Assembly: GCA_965250115.1 (NCBI GenBank)
Contig: CBDFNJ010000001.1
Location: forward strand, 1,178,001-1,242,000
Length of the DNA: 64,000 bases
DNA from: CBDFHB01 sp965250115
Lineage (GTDB): Bacteria; Acidobacteriota; Vicinamibacteria; Marinacidobacterales; SMYC01
Direction of reading: 5' to 3'
Part shown: one piece after another, positions 17,805-25,770 of the stretch
Position numbering within the stretch: the first letter of the stretch is position 1
How the letters are laid out: each line of letters begins with the position of its first letter
Translations under genes and position numbers: made by a program
The notes under the pieces: model-generated
Database searches by the model: none
The model's input: only the letters and a program-made list of their open reading frames with translations
What the model was told of the DNA's origin: nothing

Positions 17805-18832
17805 CTGTCGAACATACCGCCGATGCCGCCGAGCGCACCGAGCACGGAGCCCTCTCCCTTGCCGCCCTTGCCGGTCTGGGGAGCGGCCTCGTGAATGCGC
17901 CCCGCAAGTCGGCTGAACGGAAGTGACTGCAACCACACGGTGCCCGGTCCCGTCAGGCTGGCGAAGAAAAAGCCTTCACCGTCGAAGATGGCGGATTTGA
18001 CGCCTCCGACGAATTGGATGTCATAACTTACCGTCGGCTCGAGGGCCACGAGACACCCTGTGTCGACCCGAAGGTTCTCTCCCCCCCCGAGCTTCTTTTC
18101 GACGATCGTGCTGCCAGCATGGAGAAAAGCGAGACCATCGCCCTCGAGGCTCTGCATGATGAAGCCTTCACCCCCGAAGAGCGCGACGCCGATCTTCTTC
18201 TGGAAGGCGATACTGATGGCGACGCCCTTCGCCGCGCACAAGAAAGCGCTTTTCTGGCAGATGAGCCGTCCTCCCATGCGATTGAGATCGGCGGGGAGGA
18301 TCTTGCCTGGATAGGGAGCGGCGAAGGCGACGTGTTGTTTTCCCGAGCCCTGGTTCACGAATTCCGTGATGAACAAGCTCTCGCCGGTGAGCACTCGCTT
18401 GCCCGCGCCAAGGAGCTGATCCATGAGGCCTCCGCCGGAGGACGAGCCGTCGCCGAAGATCGTGCTCATCTGGATCCCCGACGTCATGTACATCATGGCC
18501 CCGGCTTCCGCGACCGCGCCTTCACCCGGGTCGAGCTCGATCTCGACGAACTGCATCTCGGAGCCCACAATGTCGTAGTTCACCTCGTGCGCCCGTCGCC
18601 CTGACTCGGTAGGCAGTACGGCGGGGGGAACTCCTGCTCCACCCCTCCCCGAAAGGATGTCCGAGAGCTCGGCGATCTGGCTCGCCGCGACCCAGCCCGA
18701 TATGCCCTGTTTGAAAACCAACGTTTCTTGGCTGTACTCACCCGAGCGGAAACCGCTGCCGAGCTCGAGCTTCGTCATGGGGCCGACGCTCTGGCCTCCG
18801 ACGGCGGCGTGCCACTCCTTCGCCTCTGTCAT
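17801..18832 (-). CDS. AIM24/TIGR00266-family protein with an N-terminal GYF_2 domain
   Basis: 343 residues. The first 60 (WHAAVGGQSVGPMTKLELG ... GISGWVAASQI) fit a GYF_2 domain (W....G...GP.....L......G......V+..G...W....). The rest is an AIM24 beta-helix-like domain: FVEIELDPGEGAVAEAGAMMYM, GESLFITEFVNQGSGKQHVAF, GYPGKIL-type APYPGKILPADL, LFGGEGFIMQSLEGDG and GPGTVWLQSLPFSRLA, with a Gly-rich tail. The biochemical role of bacterial AIM24 is unclear; GYF_2 and AIM24 often occur together in predicted membrane-associated stress proteins. The downstream exported gene is coupled to it. Confidence 0.8.
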   Translation of the reverse strand: MTEAKEWHAAVGGQSVGPMTKLELGSGFRSGEYSQETLVFKQGISGWVAASQIAELSDILSGRGGAGVPPAVLPTESGRRAHEVNYDIVGSEMQFVEIELDPGEGAVAEAGAMMYMTSGIQMSTIFGDGSSSGGGLMDQLLGAGKRVLTGESLFITEFVNQGSGKQHVAFAAPYPGKILPADLNRMGGRLICQKSAFLCAAKGVAISIAFQKKIGVALFGGEGFIMQSLEGDGLAFLHAGSTIVEKKLGGGENLRVDTGCLVALEPTVSYDIQFVGGVKSAIFDGEGFFFASLTGPGTVWLQSLPFSRLAGRIHEAAPQTGKGGKGEGSVLGALGGIGGMFDR

Positions 18833-18934
18833 GTCTTAGCTCCCGTCTTCTTGTCCGTGCGGACGGCAAGTATAGCAGATGGTGGTGAGGCGCTTGCCTC
18901 GGCAAGCGGGCACCCTTAAATTGTGTCTAGACCC

Positions 18935-20494
18935 ATGTCTCGCTGCTTGTCCGCCCTTTGCTGCGCGATCCTCGTCGCCCCACTTGCCGTTGCGCTGGAC
19001 GACGGGGCGCCGGTCATCGACCGGATCGAGATTGTCGTCGAGGACGTGTTCGAAGACGATGGGCGCACCTACGATTTCTGGCCCTATCGTCTCGCGAATC
19101 AGCTTCACATCGAAACTCACGAAGACATCATCCGTCAGGAGCTCCTCTTCCGCGAAGGCGAGACGCTCGACGACGAAGCTCTGGCTCAAACGGAGCGGAA
19201 CCTGAGGGCGCTGCCGTTCCTGCGGCGTGTCCGTGTCGAGACGGAATCCGACGATGATGGTCGAGTCCTGGTCCGGGTCGTCGCCTCGGATAGCTGGACC
19301 ACGCGACCCGAGCTTCACCTCGCGAAAGTCGGAAACGAGTGGGTATGGGCGGCGGGAGCTTCCGAGGAGAATCTCTTCGGGCGCGGAAAGCAACTTCGAG
19401 TTCTCTACGACGTTGGGCTCGATCGAGAAGAGACGTACCTCTCCTATCGAGACCCGCGGCTCTTGGGCTCCCGAATCGCACTAGGCACTTTGTTCTCGAG
19501 CGCCTCCGACGGCCATCGCGCGACGCTCGGATTGCACCGGCCTTTCTTCTCGCTCCAGACGCGATGGAGTTTCCGACTTCAGGTCGACGACTTCGATCGC
19601 CTCGACCCCCTTTACGAGGAGGGCGAGAGGGTCTCCGAGCTCCGCCACGTGGGAAGCCGGGGCGGGCTCGAGATCGCCCGCGCGGTGAGGCGGACCTCGT
19701 CGAGCGCCCTGAGACTCCACGTCGCCTACCAGCGTTCCAACGATGACGTGGAAGTGGATCGCAGGCGCTTCGGCATCCTTCGGGTCGGGTTCACGAGCGT
19801 GGCTCACGACTTCGTGAAGCTGACCCATGTGAACCGTTTCGAGCGCGCCGAGGACATCAATTTGGGTAACGAGGCTGCGGCCTTCTTCGGCGTGTCGACA
19901 CCCTCTCTCGGCGGCGAGCCGGGCACCTCGTACTTCTTCTTTCTGTCGGAGCGTCGCGGCGTCTCGTTCTCCACGAACGGCTTTCTTCTCGGCGGTCTCT
20001 CCTGGCAGGCGCGCCACCGCCACGGCCGTCTGGAGAACGGAATCTTTCGCGCACGGATCGATTGGGTCCACAAGTTCCATGAGAAGCGTCTGATTCTGGC
20101 CAAAGCCGATTTCCACCACGGGACGAACCTCGATCCCGAACTGCAACTTCGCCTCGGGGCGGAGAGCGGTCTGCGCGGCTATCCCGTGCGTCAGTTCAAT
20201 GGAAACAGGTCGTTTCTGCTGAGTGCGGAGGCTCGGTGGTTCCTTCTTGATGACTTCGCGAAGCTCGTCTCGCTAGGAGCTGCCGCTTTCGCCGATGCCG
20301 GCTACGTCTGGCCCGATGGCATTCCGATGGCATTGCGCGACCTCCGTTCGAACGTCGGATTTAGCTTGCTCCTCGGGGGAAACCGGGTCGCGTCGTCGAG
20401 ACCAGGCGTTCGATTCGATCTCGCTTATGCGCTCGACCCGGTGCCTGAGCGGAGTCGTTGGCTGTTCTCGGCAGGGTCCAGGGTCGGCTTCTGA
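18935..20494 (+). CDS. Outer-membrane D15/BamA-superfamily protein with POTRA region
   Basis: About 519 residues from ATG 18935 (GTG four codons upstream is possible). A signal peptide (MSRCLSALCCAILVAPLAVA) is followed by a POTRA-like unit (ELLFREGETLDDEALAQTER, LPFLRRVRVETESDDDGRV), then a long beta-barrel part. LGAESGLRGYPVRQFNGN contains the RGY/RGF-type motif of the Omp85 barrel lid, and the chain ends in Phe (AGSRVGF), the outer-membrane targeting residue. Members insert or transport proteins or lipids across the outer membrane. It is distinct from the larger BamA at 35591, so it is probably a specialised paralogue. The next gene starts two bases after its stop. Confidence 0.8.
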   Translation: MSRCLSALCCAILVAPLAVALDDGAPVIDRIEIVVEDVFEDDGRTYDFWPYRLANQLHIETHEDIIRQELLFREGETLDDEALAQTERNLRALPFLRRVRVETESDDDGRVLVRVVASDSWTTRPELHLAKVGNEWVWAAGASEENLFGRGKQLRVLYDVGLDREETYLSYRDPRLLGSRIALGTLFSSASDGHRATLGLHRPFFSLQTRWSFRLQVDDFDRLDPLYEEGERVSELRHVGSRGGLEIARAVRRTSSSALRLHVAYQRSNDDVEVDRRRFGILRVGFTSVAHDFVKLTHVNRFERAEDINLGNEAAAFFGVSTPSLGGEPGTSYFFFLSERRGVSFSTNGFLLGGLSWQARHRHGRLENGIFRARIDWVHKFHEKRLILAKADFHHGTNLDPELQLRLGAESGLRGYPVRQFNGNRSFLLSAEARWFLLDDFAKLVSLGAAAFADAGYVWPDGIPMALRDLRSNVGFSLLLGGNRVASSRPGVRFDLAYALDPVPERSRWLFSAGSRVGF

Positions 20495-20496
20495 CA

Positions 20497-21828
20497 ATGG
20501 CTATGGTCCGCGACCTACGTGAAGATGCCCTCGCTATTTTTCGCGCGGGCCTCGAAGCCGTGAAACCGGAACGATTGCTCGAGCGCGAGTTTCGGGAAGA
20601 AGACGACGGCTGGCGTCTCGGAGAGGAAGCAGTCTTTCCCTTTCCCGGACCCGGAGGACGCCTGCGCATCTTCGGAGCCGGGAAAGCCGCGGCCCATCTG
20701 ACCCAGGCTCTCGCGAGGCGCCTCTCCTCGTGGCCGCTCTCGGGACGGATCATCGCCAAGTATGGGCATGGTCTTCCCCTGACCGACGTTCACGTCGAGG
20801 AAGCGAGTCATCCACTTCCGGACGAAGCGGGCGTCGCGGCAACTCGAAGGCTGCTGGACGATCTCAGTGACGGGCGAGACGCCGACCGCATTTTCTTCGT
20901 GCTAACGGGGGGCGCCTCGGCGCTTCTGGTCGCGCCCGCCGAGGGACTCACCCTCGCCGACAAGATCGAGACGACCGATCACCTTCTGCGCTCGGGCGCC
21001 ACGATCCAGGAGATGAACGCGGTAAGAAAGCACCTCTCCTCGGTCAAGGGCGGGCGTTTGATGACGCACCTGCGGCCGGCCCGGACTCTCGGGCTCGTCA
21101 TTTCCGACGTCATCGGTAACGACCTGGCCTCCATCGGTTCCGGCCCCGCCGTTCCGGACCCGACGACCTTCGCCGACTGCGTCGAGATTCTCGAGCGCTA
21201 CGGAGTCATGCAGCGCGCCCCCGAGAGCGTGCGCCGGCACCTCGCCCGGGGCGCCTCGGGAAAGCTCGAGGAGACCCCGAAGCCAGGCATGGCCGTCCCG
21301 CTGCCCCACGTCCTTCTCGCGAGCAACCGCGGCTGCCTCGGTGCGGCTTTCGACGAGGCGGTCCGCCGCCGGTTCGAGACGGAGATCATTGCCTATGACA
21401 TGATCGGCAACGTACATGAGCGGGCGCGAGCCTTCGCGCAGTCTCTGCGTAACAAGGCGAGCGGTTCGAAGCCGGTAGCGCTTCTCACGGGAGGCGAGCT
21501 CACGCTCGAGGTCAAAGGCTCGGGCAAGGGGGGCCGAAATCAGGAGTTTGCTCTCGTGGCCGCTAGGGAGCTCGGTGATCTACGAGGCGTCGAGATTCTC
21601 TCTGCGGGAACGGACGGCACCGACGGTCCGACCGATGCGGCCGGTGCAATCGCGAACGGCACGACCTTCGATCGAGCGCGTCGCCGGGGTCTCGATCCGG
21701 AGGCGCTTCTCGCGAACAACGACGCCTACCGGCTCTTCGACGCGATCGGCGACTTGCTACGGACGGGCCCGACGGGAACGAACGTGAACGACATCGTCAT
21801 CGGTCTTGTCGATCCCGATGCCCGGTGA
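20497..21828 (+). CDS. Glycerate kinase (GckA/MOFRL type)
   Basis: 443 residues. Motifs in order: RIFGAGKAAAHLTQAL (nucleotide-binding region), FFVLTGGASALLVAP, EMNAVRKHLSSVKGGRL, VISDVIGNDLASIGSGPAVPD, LLTGGELTLEV, KGGRNQEFALVAA and SAGTDGTDGPTDAAGA (MOFRL domain). It phosphorylates D-glycerate to 2-phosphoglycerate, feeding glyoxylate- or serine-derived carbon into glycolysis. ATG 20497 follows the previous stop by two bases, suggesting an operon with the D15 gene. Its 3' end overlaps the convergent zf-TPR gene by 72 bases. Confidence 0.9.
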   Translation: MAMVRDLREDALAIFRAGLEAVKPERLLEREFREEDDGWRLGEEAVFPFPGPGGRLRIFGAGKAAAHLTQALARRLSSWPLSGRIIAKYGHGLPLTDVHVEEASHPLPDEAGVAATRRLLDDLSDGRDADRIFFVLTGGASALLVAPAEGLTLADKIETTDHLLRSGATIQEMNAVRKHLSSVKGGRLMTHLRPARTLGLVISDVIGNDLASIGSGPAVPDPTTFADCVEILERYGVMQRAPESVRRHLARGASGKLEETPKPGMAVPLPHVLLASNRGCLGAAFDEAVRRRFETEIIAYDMIGNVHERARAFAQSLRNKASGSKPVALLTGGELTLEVKGSGKGGRNQEFALVAARELGDLRGVEILSAGTDGTDGPTDAAGAIANGTTFDRARRRGLDPEALLANNDAYRLFDAIGDLLRTGPTGTNVNDIVIGLVDPDAR

Positions 21829-22770
21829 GGACCACCGCGGCAAGAGCTGCCCCAGGTGATAGGCAGCTTCTTCGGACCATTGGGAGGCGGGGTCCGCTTT
21901 CAGGTAGCGCTGCCACGCTTGGATGGCCGGCCCCCGCATTTCGAGGGCTTCGTAGAACATTCCGAAGTTATAGAGGATGCGAAGGTCCTCGGGAGCTCGA
22001 GCTTGAGCCTGGCGCAGCAGGCCGAGGCCACGCTGGCGATGCCCATAGGCTCGTTCGGGTTCTCTTTCCGCCCAGTCGTATTGGAGTACCGCGAGGCCAT
22101 TGAGGGCCTCCGCGGAGTCCGGGTCCCCTTCGAGCACACTCTCGAACAGGCTCTCGGATTGCTCCAACTCGCCCTCGGCGAGCATCAGAAGACCGAGGGC
22201 AAGACTCGCTTCGGGCGTCGGATACCGCTCGCCCACGGCGCGAAGATTCCGAAGGAGGGCGTCTTCACCCGGGCCGGGACTATCGAAATCGCTTCGGGTC
22301 AGGCTCGCCCGCTCGAATTCCTTCAGATATCGTAGCGGGATTCTTCCCGTCGCGCCCCTCAGCTCGACGAGAGCCTCCATCGTCTCGGCTGCGATGCGTC
22401 GGCTCTCGGCGGGAAGCCAGTATGTCCCGCGCACGAACATCGCTGAAGCCGCGATGACGATGCCAAAAGCGAGGGCGGCCAGGACCGGCTTCCAGTCCAA
22501 CGAAGAGCGCCCCGAGGCGACGATTGCCGGTCTCAGGCTTTCGAGAAGCTCTCCAGGCTCGACTGCCGGCGTCCTCGCCAATCGATCGGCCTCCTCCCTG
22601 GAGGCTGGCCTCTCCGCGCGGAGCAGCATCGCAAGCGCTTCGACGCAATCCGGACATCGGTCGAGATGCGTCTCGATATGGCGACGTTTCGACCTCGTGA
22701 CTCGAGTCTCGATAAAGTCGTAGAGGTCTGCGGGGGCGAGGTGGGTTTTCTCGGTACGTGTCGATGGCAT
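21757..22770 (-). CDS. Zinc-finger, single-pass membrane TPR protein (anti-sigma-like)
   Basis: 337 residues. The N-terminal HIETHLDRCPDCVEALAML is a zf-HC2-type H...C..C motif common in anti-sigma factors. A membrane helix (WKPVLAALAFGIVIAASAMFV, about 93-113) follows, then a periplasmic TPR part (ASLALGLLMLAEGELEQSES, SAEALNGLAVLQYDW, LRILYNFGMFYEALEMRGPA). It lies downstream of the sigma-factor gene on the same strand, after a gap of about 170 bases, the usual sigma/anti-sigma order. The last 24 codons are antisense to glycerate kinase, so the native stop could lie a little earlier if that overlap is an artefact. Confidence 0.75.
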   Translation of the reverse strand: MPSTRTEKTHLAPADLYDFIETRVTRSKRRHIETHLDRCPDCVEALAMLLRAERPASREEADRLARTPAVEPGELLESLRPAIVASGRSSLDWKPVLAALAFGIVIAASAMFVRGTYWLPAESRRIAAETMEALVELRGATGRIPLRYLKEFERASLTRSDFDSPGPGEDALLRNLRAVGERYPTPEASLALGLLMLAEGELEQSESLFESVLEGDPDSAEALNGLAVLQYDWAEREPERAYGHRQRGLGLLRQAQARAPEDLRILYNFGMFYEALEMRGPAIQAWQRYLKADPASQWSEEAAYHLGQLLPRWSSPGIGIDKTDDDVVHVRSRRARP

Positions 22771-22941
22771 CGCTGTCTCCCGCCTTGGAGAGCGAGGAAG
22801 GCCAACGAGCTCGTCGAATCCACGGGGAGACTCTGAGTCCAGATCTCTCCCTCGTCAGCCCAGACCGAGCTCGTGTCGAGAACTCGGGCATAGCCAAACC
22901 TTGCCCTCACTCATTCAAAGACGACTTTTCGGCCCTTCGAC

Positions 22942-23631
22942 CTACCTCGGTTCGACAGAAAAATGATCTTTAAGGGCGGCGCGCATGCGCCGAATACATT
23001 TTTCGACTCCACTCTGAGAAAGGCCAATCGCCCGGCTCCGGGCGATCTCGTCCACGGTGAGGCCCTCGATGAAGAAGAGACGAAATACGAGGCGATCCCG
23101 AGCCGTGGTGTCGTCGCGTGAGGTCTCGGCCAGCACTGACGTGATGGCCTCCCGCAGCTCGTGGGAGGCGACGAAGCGGTCCGGACCAGGAGCGTCGCTG
23201 ATGAGGGATTGCCCCTAGTCGAGGGTGCTTTCGCTCTGCTCGTTCTGGATGACGTTCGATAGCGACGTCGTCCCCCGGGGCGTCTTCAGAGCCGGAAGCT
23301 TCTTGAAGTGATCGCGCACCATATTGACGCCGATGGCACTCAGGCAGGTGTAAATCGAGTGATCGCTCTGACCGCGAAATCGGCTGAGCGCTCGCCGTCC
23401 TCCTTCCAGCAGCCTGACGAAGACTTCCTGGGTCAGGTCCTCGACCGTATCGCGAGCGCTACCCGCGTCGAGGGTCGGGCTGCGCACCTGCTCGGTCTCG
23501 AAGCTCCGGAGCACGACCAGTCTGATGCGGCTCCCGAATCGCGAGACGAACTCCCGCCAGAGCGGATCGTCGGGCTTCGCTCGAACGAGTTGCTTGACGA
23601 GTTCTCGGTTCGGAAGGCGACTGAGGTCCAT
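22942..23631 (-). pseudogene. Sigma-70-family factor interrupted by an in-frame TAG between domains 2 and 4
   Basis: From ATG 23631: RELVKQLVRAKPDDPLWREF, then sigma region 2 (EDLTQEVFVRLLEGGRRAL, YTCLSAIGVNMVRDHFKK), ending SLSNVIQNEQSESTLD and TAG (23217-23215). The same frame then continues GQSLISDAPGPDRFVASHEL, SVLAETSRDDTTARDRLVF and region 4 with its helix-turn-helix (GLTVDEIARSRAIGLSQSG), ending at 22942. The stop lies in the linker between the two domains. Possibilities: a nonsense-mutated factor, readthrough, or two separate polypeptides (the second could start at GTG 23136), as in two-part sigma factors such as SigO-RsoA. The downstream zf-TPR gene would be its partner. Domains recognised by motif only. 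Confidence 0.65.
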
Positions 23632-23758
23632 GCGGATCCCAAGAATTGATTCGATCGGCTCGAGAGCGGACCGGGGTGGGGACCGGCACGGCACCCAATC
23701 ATACCTGTCCCGCATGGCGTTTTAAAGTATGCGTCTCGAAGGACAGTGGCACGCTACT

Positions 23759-23787
23759 TTGCTCGCTGATTGGCCATTCAGTATACT
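23759..23787 (+). promoter_or_regulatory. Sigma-70-like promoter for hslVU
   Basis: TTGCTC (-35, 3 of 6), a 17-base spacer, and TATACT (-10, 5 of 6). Initiation about 7 bases downstream would fall at or next to ATG 23794, implying a leaderless transcript if that ATG is used, or a short leader if GTG 23815 is used. Confidence 0.4.
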
Positions 23788-23793
23788 GCCGGG

Positions 23794-24339
23794 ATGGCTC
23801 GAACAAGGCAGCGAGTGCGCTCGACGACCGTCTTGGCCGTTCGCCGGGACGGTAAAACGGCGATTGCGGCGGACGGCCAGGTCACTCTCGGCGATACCGT
23901 GGTGAAACAGGGCGCGAAGAAACTCCGCCGTCTCGCAGACGGCAAGGTCGTCGCCGGTTTCGCGGGGACGACGGCGGACGCGCAGGCCCTGTTTACGAAG
24001 TTCGAGGCCAAGCTTCAAGAGTTCCGAGGCAACTTGGAGCGCGCCGCCGTTGAGCTTGCCAAGGACTGGCGCATGGATCGCGCGCTGAGGCGGTTGGACG
24101 CTCTGCTCGTCGTCGCGGATCGCGAGCACGTGCTACTCCTTTCCGGTAACGGGGATCTGATCGAACCCGACGATGGTCTTCTGGCTATCGGTTCCGGTGG
24201 GCCCTATGCGCTCGCGGCGGCGAGGGCCCTCGTCAGCCAAACGAGTCTTTCCGCCGCAGAGATCGCGCAGGAAGCGATGCAGATCGCGGCGGGCATCTGC
24301 GTCTATACCAACGATCACATCTTGCTGGAGGAGCTCTGA
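23794..24339 (+). CDS. hslV: ATP-dependent protease subunit HslV
   Basis: 181 residues. The N-terminal segment STTVLAVRRDGKTAIAADGQ holds the catalytic Thr exposed after propeptide or Met removal; GQVTLGDTVVKQGAKKLRRL, GFAGTTADAQALF and AIGSGGPYALAAARAL are the standard HslV blocks. HslV forms the double-hexamer peptidase chamber that works with HslU. ATG 23794 gives a nine-residue propeptide (MARTRQRVRS); GTG 23815 (preceded by AAGG) would give the more typical short M-R-S-T-T start. It is followed at 30 bases by hslU. Confidence 0.95.
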   Translation: MARTRQRVRSTTVLAVRRDGKTAIAADGQVTLGDTVVKQGAKKLRRLADGKVVAGFAGTTADAQALFTKFEAKLQEFRGNLERAAVELAKDWRMDRALRRLDALLVVADREHVLLLSGNGDLIEPDDGLLAIGSGGPYALAAARALVSQTSLSAAEIAQEAMQIAAGICVYTNDHILLEEL

Positions 24340-24368
24340 CCACCAAGCCGCTCGAGCCCGCAAAAGAC

Positions 24369-25769
24369 ATGGTCATCTATTTGCCCGAAACGACGGATGG
24401 TGATCCTGATCTCGACCAGCTGACGCCTCGCCAGATCGTTACCGAGCTCGACAAATATGTCGTAGGCCAGCACGGCGCCAAGCGCGCCGTCGCGGTTGCC
24501 CTTCGGAATCGGATTCGACGGCTGAAGCTGCCTCCCGAAATGGCGGACGAGGTCGCGCCAAAGAACATCATCATGATAGGCCCGACCGGCGTCGGTAAGA
24601 CGGAGATCGCGCGCCGGCTCGCCCGTCTGTCGAACTCGCCTTTCATGAAGGTCGAGGCCTCGAAGTTCACCGAAGTCGGATACGTTGGTCGTGACGTCGA
24701 GTCGATGGTTCGTGATCTCGTCGAGATCGCCGTCGATATGGTCCGAGAGGAGAAGATCTACGAGGTTCAGGACCAGGCGGAAGAGAACGCCGAGGAGCGT
24801 CTTCTCGACCTCCTTCTTCCTCCGCTGCGTCCCGTGGAGCCGGTGGACTTGAGCTCGGGATCGTCCGACGTCATTCCTCCCCCGACCGATTTCAAAGCGA
24901 CCCGAGAGAAGCTCCGCACGCAGCTGCGCGAGGGCAAGCTCGACGATCGAAGCGTCGAGGTCGACGTCCGAGAGCGATTCCCTTCGTTCGAGATCATTTC
25001 CGGCGCCGGCGTCGAGGAGATGGACATCAATCTGAAGGACATGCTTCCCGGTATTTTTGGTGGCCGCACCCGAAAACGAGAGATGAAAGTTCCCGAGGCG
25101 CTCGAGTACCTGATTCAGGAGGAGGAACAGAAGCTCGTCGATATGGACTACGTCGGGAGGCTCGCGGTTGAACGAACCGAGCAATCGGGAATCATTTTCA
25201 TCGATGAGATGGACAAGGTCGCGGGACGTGAGGGAGGCCACGGTCCCGACGTCTCCCGCGAGGGCGTGCAGCGCGACCTATTGCCCATCGTCGAAGGCAC
25301 TTCGGTCACGACCAAGCACGGCATGGTGCGCACCGATCACATTCTCTTCATCGCCGCTGGAGCGTTTCACGTCGCCAAGCCGTCCGATTTGATTCCAGAG
25401 ATGCAGGGGCGTTTCCCGATTCGCGTCGAGCTTTCCTCGCTGAGCCACGACGATTTCGTGCGCATCCTGCGCGAGCCTCGAAACGCGCTTCTGAAACAGT
25501 ACCGGGCGCTCCTCGCCACCGAGGGGCTCGAGCTCGACTTCACCGACGACGCCGTCGAGTCTATCGCTTCCTATTCGATGATGGTCAACGAGAGGACCGA
25601 GAACATTGGTGCGAGACGACTCCACACGCTCATGGAGAAGGTTCTCGATGATCTGCTCTTCGAAGCTCCGGAACTATCTCAGAAGAAGTGGAGCATCGAC
25701 GGGGCTTACGTCGAGAAGATGCTGGATCAGATTGCAAAGGACGACGACATCTCTCATTACATCCTCTAA
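24369..25769 (+). CDS. hslU: HslU, AAA+ unfoldase of the HslUV protease
   Basis: 466 residues. LTPRQIVTELDKYVVGQHGA opens the AAA+ module; Walker A is GPTGVGKTEIARRLA, the pore loop is in KFTEVGYVGRDVESMVRDL, Walker B is GIIFIDEMDKVAG, and sensor/arginine regions lie in PDVSREGVQRDLLPIVEG and NERTENIGARRLHTLMEK. The insertion (I) domain spans about residues 115-235. The C-terminal DDDISHYIL inserts into HslV to activate it. It unfolds substrates for HslV in the cytoplasm and is cotranscribed with hslV. Confidence 0.95.
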   Translation: MVIYLPETTDGDPDLDQLTPRQIVTELDKYVVGQHGAKRAVAVALRNRIRRLKLPPEMADEVAPKNIIMIGPTGVGKTEIARRLARLSNSPFMKVEASKFTEVGYVGRDVESMVRDLVEIAVDMVREEKIYEVQDQAEENAEERLLDLLLPPLRPVEPVDLSSGSSDVIPPPTDFKATREKLRTQLREGKLDDRSVEVDVRERFPSFEIISGAGVEEMDINLKDMLPGIFGGRTRKREMKVPEALEYLIQEEEQKLVDMDYVGRLAVERTEQSGIIFIDEMDKVAGREGGHGPDVSREGVQRDLLPIVEGTSVTTKHGMVRTDHILFIAAGAFHVAKPSDLIPEMQGRFPIRVELSSLSHDDFVRILREPRNALLKQYRALLATEGLELDFTDDAVESIASYSMMVNERTENIGARRLHTLMEKVLDDLLFEAPELSQKKWSIDGAYVEKMLDQIAKDDDISHYIL

Positions 25770-25770
25770 A

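Noticed and set aside
23736..23768. Sigma-54 promoter (TGGCAC...TTTGCT) before hslV
   Set aside because: The spacing between the GG and GC elements is one base too long; the sigma-70-like match is better.
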